64,000 nt of DNA. Source: QIAW01 sp035487295. Lineage in GTDB: Bacteria; Acidobacteriota; Terriglobia; Terriglobales; Acidobacteriaceae. The first letter of the stretch is position 1; every line of letters starts with the position of its first letter. The stretch spans positions 183,282-247,281 of the forward strand of contig DATHMH010000013.1 in assembly GCA_035487295.1 (NCBI GenBank), written 5' to 3'. Under the pieces are notes generated by a model. The model was given only the letters and a program-made list of their open reading frames with translations, was not told where the DNA came from and did no database searches. Below are positions 59,902 through 64,000 of this stretch, one piece after another. The translations under genes were made by a program, and so were the position numbers.

Positions 59902-60094
59902 CTGCTTCAATGGTTTAGCGATCGGTTTACCGAAACCTGCTGCACATTTGCTGCACAACTAATTCTTGTTTCCAACTGCTTCAGGGCACGTATGACAGCC
60001 TGGCGCCTTTAGCGCTGGGTGACCTGTAGAAGGTGCAAGGGACGACGCGTGTCGCTCTGAGTTCTGTCTACTTCGGAGATTTACGAAACCATCT

Positions 60095-60871
60095 CTAGAG
60101 AGGCTTCCGAATAATGCCCAGGTAATGGGTGCGCAGGAAAGGAAGCGTCTCCAGCAGCCGGGCCGCGGACCAGGAGTAAGGAGTGATGCGCCGCGCCAGC
60201 GGCGGCGCCAGCGTAAGCGAGCGAAGCCGCACACTGCATTCTGGAAATAAAGTATGTATTTCCGCCGCCCGAATGCCCCGCACATTGCGATTACGCGGAT
60301 TGTTCACGCGAAAGTCGTACCAGAAGATTACGCCGCCGGGCTTCAGCACCCGCGCCATTTCCCGCGCGACCTTTTGCCTCAATTGCAGGTCAAGAATCGA
60401 GGTGAAGACGGTAAATTGTGAAATGACCTCAAAGTTTGCATCCGGCCAGGGAAGTTTCCCGGCATCGCCGCACACCAGCTCCGCCGCCGGCAGCTTTTCA
60501 CGGGCATGGGCGAGGCGCTGGGGATCGAGGTCAATGCCGTGCAATTGTGAGGCCGAGGCGCCCCATTGGCTGAACTCGAGCAGCCAGGTGCCTTTGCCGC
60601 AACCGACGTCGAGAATAGAAAGTCCATCCAGGGGGAAGGCGCCGGCTTCCACCAGCCCGCGAATCCCGGTCTGCATGATGCGGGAGAAATAGTATTGCGT
60701 AACCGGGCGATGGAGGCCGTAAACTTCATCGCCGATTTCGCGGTCACGGCGCGCGAATTCGGCGCGAATACGGTCGAGCTCAGGGGTTGCGAGTTCAGGG
60801 CTTGAGACTGCGCCTGCCCCGGCTCCTGCTGCGGGGTTCTGCAATGCGGTCCGCGGAGAAGACGCGCTCAT
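60095..60871 (-). CDS. SAM-dependent methyltransferase in the NRPS cluster
   Basis: The start ATG 60871 overlaps the stop of the thioesterase gene (ATGA). An earlier in-frame start would read through that gene. The 258-residue class I methyltransferase has motif I LSILDVGCGKGTW (about residues 85-97), motif II HGIDLDPQRLAHAREKL, the motif III region GDAGKLPWPDANFEVI, and MARVLKPGGVIFWYDFRVN for motif V. The N-terminal 35 residues are Ala/Pro-rich. Being coupled to a type II thioesterase behind an NRPS gene, it probably methylates the peptide product or its terminus. Overall shape resembles O/N-methyltransferases of natural product clusters. Confidence 0.9.
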   Translation of the reverse strand: MSASSPRTALQNPAAGAGAGAVSSPELATPELDRIRAEFARRDREIGDEVYGLHRPVTQYYFSRIMQTGIRGLVEAGAFPLDGLSILDVGCGKGTWLLEFSQWGASASQLHGIDLDPQRLAHAREKLPAAELVCGDAGKLPWPDANFEVISQFTVFTSILDLQLRQKVAREMARVLKPGGVIFWYDFRVNNPRNRNVRGIRAAEIHTLFPECSVRLRSLTLAPPLARRITPYSWSAARLLETLPFLRTHYLGIIRKPL

Positions 60872-61656
60872 GCCGGCGAGGCTCCCAGTCGATGGATGAT
60901 CTCCTTGAGCTCCCACGAGATCAGCGTCAGCAACAACCTCTGCGCGCTCTGCAAAAAGAAGTGGTCGCCGGGAAGCATTTGCAGCGAGAATTTGCCGCTG
61001 GTGTGCTGGCGCCAGCCTTCCATGATGTCGCGGTCGCCGGAGAGCGGGTCCGTCGCGCCCCCGTACACGGTGATGGGACAAGCCAGCGGCGGCTCAGGCC
61101 GATGAACATACGTTTCCGTCAAGGTGAAATCCGCCTTGAGCACCGGCAGCATAAGATCCATCAGCTCCTGGTTCTCCTGCACCTCTTTCGGGATGCCGTT
61201 CAGGTCGCGCACTTCCTGAATAAACTCCGGCCCGGGAAGCGTGTGGATGGGATGAGGGTCGGGAACGTGCGGAGGAAAACAGCCGGAGGCAAACAAATGA
61301 AGCGGCGCAGCCCGATGGCGGCGGCGCAACTCTCGTGCCAGCTCGAAGCTGACCAGCGCCCCCATGCTGTGTCCGAACAGAACAAAAGGCTTGTCGTCGC
61401 ACGGCAATTGGGGCGCAAGCAACTCGATCAGCTTAGACAGCTCAGCGATGGGCGGCTCCAGCAACCGGCGTCCCCGCCCCGGCAGGTTCACGGCAAAAAG
61501 CTCGACCTCGGCCGGCAATAATGCGGGCCATGGGTTGAAGACCTGTCCCCCGCCGCCCGCGTATGGGATGCAGACCAGGCGAAGCCGGCCCTCAGGATTC
61601 GGCTTAGGAGAGTGAATCCAGTTATTCGTTTGTACTCTTGTAGACGTGCTTGCCAT
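60868..61656 (-). CDS. Type II thioesterase (GrsT/TEII type)
   Basis: This 262-residue alpha/beta hydrolase has RLVCIPYAGGGGQVFNPWPALL at the start, the nucleophile elbow FVLFGHSMGALVSFELAREL (Ser in GHSMG, about residue 97), GGATDPLSGD with the catalytic Asp, and MLPGDHFFLQ with the catalytic His. These enzymes remove misprimed or stalled acyl groups from carrier proteins of NRPS or PKS assembly lines. It lies between the NRPS gene and the methyltransferase on the same strand. Confidence 0.93.
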   Translation of the reverse strand: MASTSTRVQTNNWIHSPKPNPEGRLRLVCIPYAGGGGQVFNPWPALLPAEVELFAVNLPGRGRRLLEPPIAELSKLIELLAPQLPCDDKPFVLFGHSMGALVSFELARELRRRHRAAPLHLFASGCFPPHVPDPHPIHTLPGPEFIQEVRDLNGIPKEVQENQELMDLMLPVLKADFTLTETYVHRPEPPLACPITVYGGATDPLSGDRDIMEGWRQHTSGKFSLQMLPGDHFFLQSAQRLLLTLISWELKEIIHRLGASPA

Positions 61657-62166
61657 GATGATTTGTCCGGATGTAAATACGGGAAGCTATCATAAACGGT
61701 TTTTCAGGAGCGTACGGCTTGCCTTGAATGCGCTGCTTGCGGCGCCACGGTGGTAGCCCCCGGCGGTAAGGCTCATAAAGTTTCGGGCTTTTAGCCCGGC
61801 CCTCTTTGTGTAATAAGACACTATCTAGGCAGTGATATCACATGGTTGATCGCGCGAGAACTATGAGACATCATGGATTCGGAAGTGCATTTTGTGATTG
61901 TTACCTCCCAAACGCATGGGCTCAGTGCCATTGCGATATTGCTCTTTGACAAATTGTTCTGCGTGCCGTATTTCCCCCGCCCACTCTGTTTACCACAAAG
62001 ACATCGAGAACGATGCATGTCGTCATTACATGCGATAATCTCATCACTACTCCAGGGCATTACTCCAGGAACGCTGTATGTCGCTGATTGTATGCGACTT
62101 ATCAACTCGCGAACTACTTGAGCCAGGGGGGTGGGGGGTGTTTACTGATTCGATAAATACAGCACA
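61657..62166. other. Gap of 510 bases between NRPS and type II thioesterase
   Basis: A perfect 6-base stem CGGGCT/AGCCCG with loop TTT lies at 61783-61797. Two overlapping ORFs of 82 and 94 codons on opposite strands (61873-62121 and 61821-62105) lack ribosome binding sites and family features, so I do not call them. The gap argues that the thioesterase has its own promoter. Confidence 0.4.
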
Positions 62167-64000
62167 CTAGTCGGCCGCAGCCGAAGCGGCACGAATCTGA
62201 AGCCCGGCTTTTTGACTTTGCGCTTTCGGCGCCAGGCGCTGCGCCTTTTGCAGGGCGGCGGACAATTTTTCTGCCAGCACTCTGATGTTCGGCTCATCCA
62301 CCAGGCTCATGTGATTGCCGGGCACGATGTGCACCTCGAGTTCTTCCACGAATTCACTCCACCCCAACCTCCGGTCCTGGTAGCAGCGAAGGGGTACGCG
62401 CGTTGCCCAAAACAGGACAGCTTTCCCGGGATAGTGCTGCGGAACATATTTTCTTTCCACCTGGGCATTTGCCTGTCGCACGCTTTCCTGTACCTGGGAG
62501 AATGAATCCTGACGCCAGGGCCGATAGAACAACGACCCAAGTTTTTTCATGATGCGTCCGGCGCGGGCGGCGATGTTCCGCATCCGAATGCCGATGTAAG
62601 CCGTATTTTCTCGCGGCGAGCGCAACAGGATCTCGCCCCAGTACCAGTCCGCCAGGCGCGTGAGTCCGAGGTCCAATACCGAGATGTCAGGTAAATGTTT
62701 CGGGGTTCCCGGCAGGTGGCTGTCAATCAATCCCAGAAAAGCAACTTCCTCTCCCTCGCGTTTTAATTGCTGCGCCATCTCGAAGGCGACCACCCCTCCA
62801 AGGCAGATGCCGCCCAGGTAGTATGGCCCCTCCGGCTGGAGCGAGCGCAGCTCCTGGACGTAATGCGCCGCCATCTCTTCCGCCGTGCTTTGCGGTTGCT
62901 GTTTGCCATCGAGGCCGAGCGGCTGCAATCCATAAAACGGCTGATCGTCATTTACATGTTGAGCCAGGGCATGGTAGCTCACAAGGTTGGCGCCGAGAGA
63001 GTGCACGCAAAAAAATGGCGGCGCCGAGCCGCGGGTGCGAAGAGGAACAAGAGAGGAATATGGGGCTGACCAGCCTTGGCGCCGCAAAACCGCCGCCAGC
63101 TCTGCCACGGTGGGGGATTGAAAAAGTGTGGCGATGGGCAGGTTCCTGCCAAAAATTTTCGCGATCTGGGCAAACAGGCGCGTGGCCAACAGGGAGTGGC
63201 CGCCGAGTTCAAAGAAATTATCGGTAACGCTCACCGGCCGCACGTTCAACATGCGTTCCCAGATGCGTACTAACTGGAATTCGATTTCGTCCTGGGGTGG
63301 AACAAATGTCTGCGTGGAGGTATGGAGTGGCTTATCTTTCTCTTCACGCGCGGCCAGGGCACGGCGATCGATCTTGCCGTTCGGGGTCAGCGGATACTCC
63401 TCCACTTCCACGATCGCAGCCGGCACCATGTACTCCGGCAGTTTCTCCTTCGCCGCCTTCTTCAACTCGGCCGCATCGATCTTGATCCCTTCCTCCGCCT
63501 TCACGTACCCCACCAGCCGCTTCTCCCCGCCACTCTCTTCCTTGGCCACTACCACGCATTCCCGGATTCCTTCCGCCTGCCGCAGCACCGACTCGATCTC
63601 TCCCAGCTCAATCCGATACCCTCTCACCTTCACCTGCTGGTCCCGTCGGCCCAGATATTCCATCCGCCCATCCCCACGCCACCGCGCCATGTCCCCCGTC
63701 CGGTACATGCGCTCTCCGGCGATGAACGGGTTGGCCACAAACTTCTCCCCACTCAACTCCGGCCGCCGCCAATACCCACGCGCCACTCCCTTGCCTGCAA
63801 TGCACAGCTCCCCCTGCACTCCAATCGGCGCTACCTCCCCCCGCTCATCCAGCACGTACACCTGCGTGTTCCCGATCGGCTTCCCGATCAGCACCGGCCC
63901 GGCTTCCTGCTTCCCCTCTTTCTTTGTTTCCTTGCCCACCTCCTCCACCATCGACCAGATCGTCGTCTCCGTCGGCCCGTACAGGTTCCACACCCGCCCC
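62167..64000 (-). CDS. Non-ribosomal peptide synthetase, C-terminal adenylation-PCP-thioesterase part (runs off the window end)
   Basis: The reading frame is open to base 64000 (GRVWNLYGPTETT begins the visible part). In order: the end of an adenylation domain (A5 NLYGPTETTIW, A6 ELCIAGKGVARGYWRRPEL, A7 YRTGDMARW, A8 GRRDQQVKVRGYRIELGEIE, A10 NGKIDRRAL); a peptidyl carrier protein with DNFFELGGHSLLATRL (phosphopantetheine Ser); and a thioesterase with the elbow GGICLGGVVAFE, in which Cys (codon 62803-62805) replaces the usual Ser. Asp in LGLIDSHLPG and His in VPGNHMSLVDEPN complete the triad. It is the last module of an assembly line. The binding-pocket residues A3-A5 that predict the substrate lie mostly outside the window. 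Confidence 0.95.
   Translation of the reverse strand, partial: GRVWNLYGPTETTIWSMVEEVGKETKKEGKQEAGPVLIGKPIGNTQVYVLDERGEVAPIGVQGELCIAGKGVARGYWRRPELSGEKFVANPFIAGERMYRTGDMARWRGDGRMEYLGRRDQQVKVRGYRIELGEIESVLRQAEGIRECVVVAKEESGGEKRLVGYVKAEEGIKIDAAELKKAAKEKLPEYMVPAAIVEVEEYPLTPNGKIDRRALAAREEKDKPLHTSTQTFVPPQDEIEFQLVRIWERMLNVRPVSVTDNFFELGGHSLLATRLFAQIAKIFGRNLPIATLFQSPTVAELAAVLRRQGWSAPYSSLVPLRTRGSAPPFFCVHSLGANLVSYHALAQHVNDDQPFYGLQPLGLDGKQQPQSTAEEMAAHYVQELRSLQPEGPYYLGGICLGGVVAFEMAQQLKREGEEVAFLGLIDSHLPGTPKHLPDISVLDLGLTRLADWYWGEILLRSPRENTAYIGIRMRNIAARAGRIMKKLGSLFYRPWRQDSFSQVQESVRQANAQVERKYVPQHYPGKAVLFWATRVPLRCYQDRRLGWSEFVEELEVHIVPGNHMSLVDEPNIRVLAEKLSAALQKAQRLAPKAQSQKAGLQIRAASAAAD

Noticed and set aside
61821..62121. 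Two overlapping ORFs of 82 and 94 codons between NRPS and thioesterase
   Set aside because: Opposite strands, no ribosome binding site, no recognisable domain, unusual amino acid composition.

Overview
The window looks like a chromosomal segment of an Acidobacteriota bacterium (Terriglobia/Koribacter-like). This is an inference from gene content: a large secreted alpha-2-macroglobulin, two DUF3857/transglutaminase-like proteins, a DUF1800 protein, an M13 peptidase, many Sec signal peptides, carboxypeptidase-regulatory/TonB-plug-like sequence, a GC-rich background and gaps full of short-word repeats. No rRNA, insertion sequence, prophage or CRISPR array was recognised. One tRNA gene is present (tRNA-Thr, anticodon CGT).

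Layout. 1-2 kb: two overlapping MacB/FtsX-like permeases, the first cut by the window edge. 2-8 kb: a 1994-residue alpha-2-macroglobulin with unusual inserted domains. 8.4-12 kb: a succinate dehydrogenase operon (membrane anchor, SdhA, SdhB) resembling actinobacterial Sdh1. 12-17.4 kb: TPR protein, B12-binding radical SAM protein, RMD1/DUF155 protein, a small Fis-like DNA-binding protein and an M50-like membrane protein. 17.4-21.4 kb: two DUF3857 proteins, one with the transglutaminase cysteine and one without. 22-26 kb: an LTxxQ periplasmic protein and a large secreted Ig-repeat protein. 26.2-31.7 kb: DinB, Ppx/GppA, CHAD and DUF1800 proteins. 32-38.4 kb: an unknown membrane protein, small metallopeptidase, MsrA, variant NRAMP transporter, Met/His-rich secreted protein and CPBP protease. 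38.5-43.8 kb: PyrD, a second DinB protein, an MBL-fold hydrolase and unknown secreted proteins. 43.8-52.5 kb: two 3-hydroxybutyryl-CoA dehydrogenases, a crotonase fused in frame to a gamma-glutamylcyclotransferase-like domain, FHA plus PP2C signalling proteins, and ribH-nusB. 52.6-59.4 kb: a 43-codon ORF, M13 peptidase, TPR-GAF-degenerate GGDEF protein and an unknown anchored protein. 59.5-64 kb: a candidate small RNA, tRNA-Thr, then methyltransferase, type II thioesterase and the end of a non-ribosomal peptide synthetase whose thioesterase carries Cys instead of Ser.

The most unusual genome-scale feature is a set of intergenic elements in which imperfect tandem words of about 8-12 bases (ATTGAGTCATCG, ATTACGATTGACG, AGTTTCGAGTTTC, CGGATGAACG, CGGAGRCGCAGAG, TAGCTTCTAGCT) are arranged as long imperfect inverted repeats. 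They lie between genes almost everywhere, sometimes touch stop codons, and in ribH appear to have entered the coding region. The leading protein-level oddities are the alpha-2-macroglobulin with three pseudopilin-like repeats near the expected bait region, the GGCT-crotonase fusion that a single base change could explain, and the Cys-type NRPS thioesterase.

Start codons were adjusted by eye where a ribosome binding site, signal peptide or family length argued for it. All family assignments come from reading motifs, without database searches.
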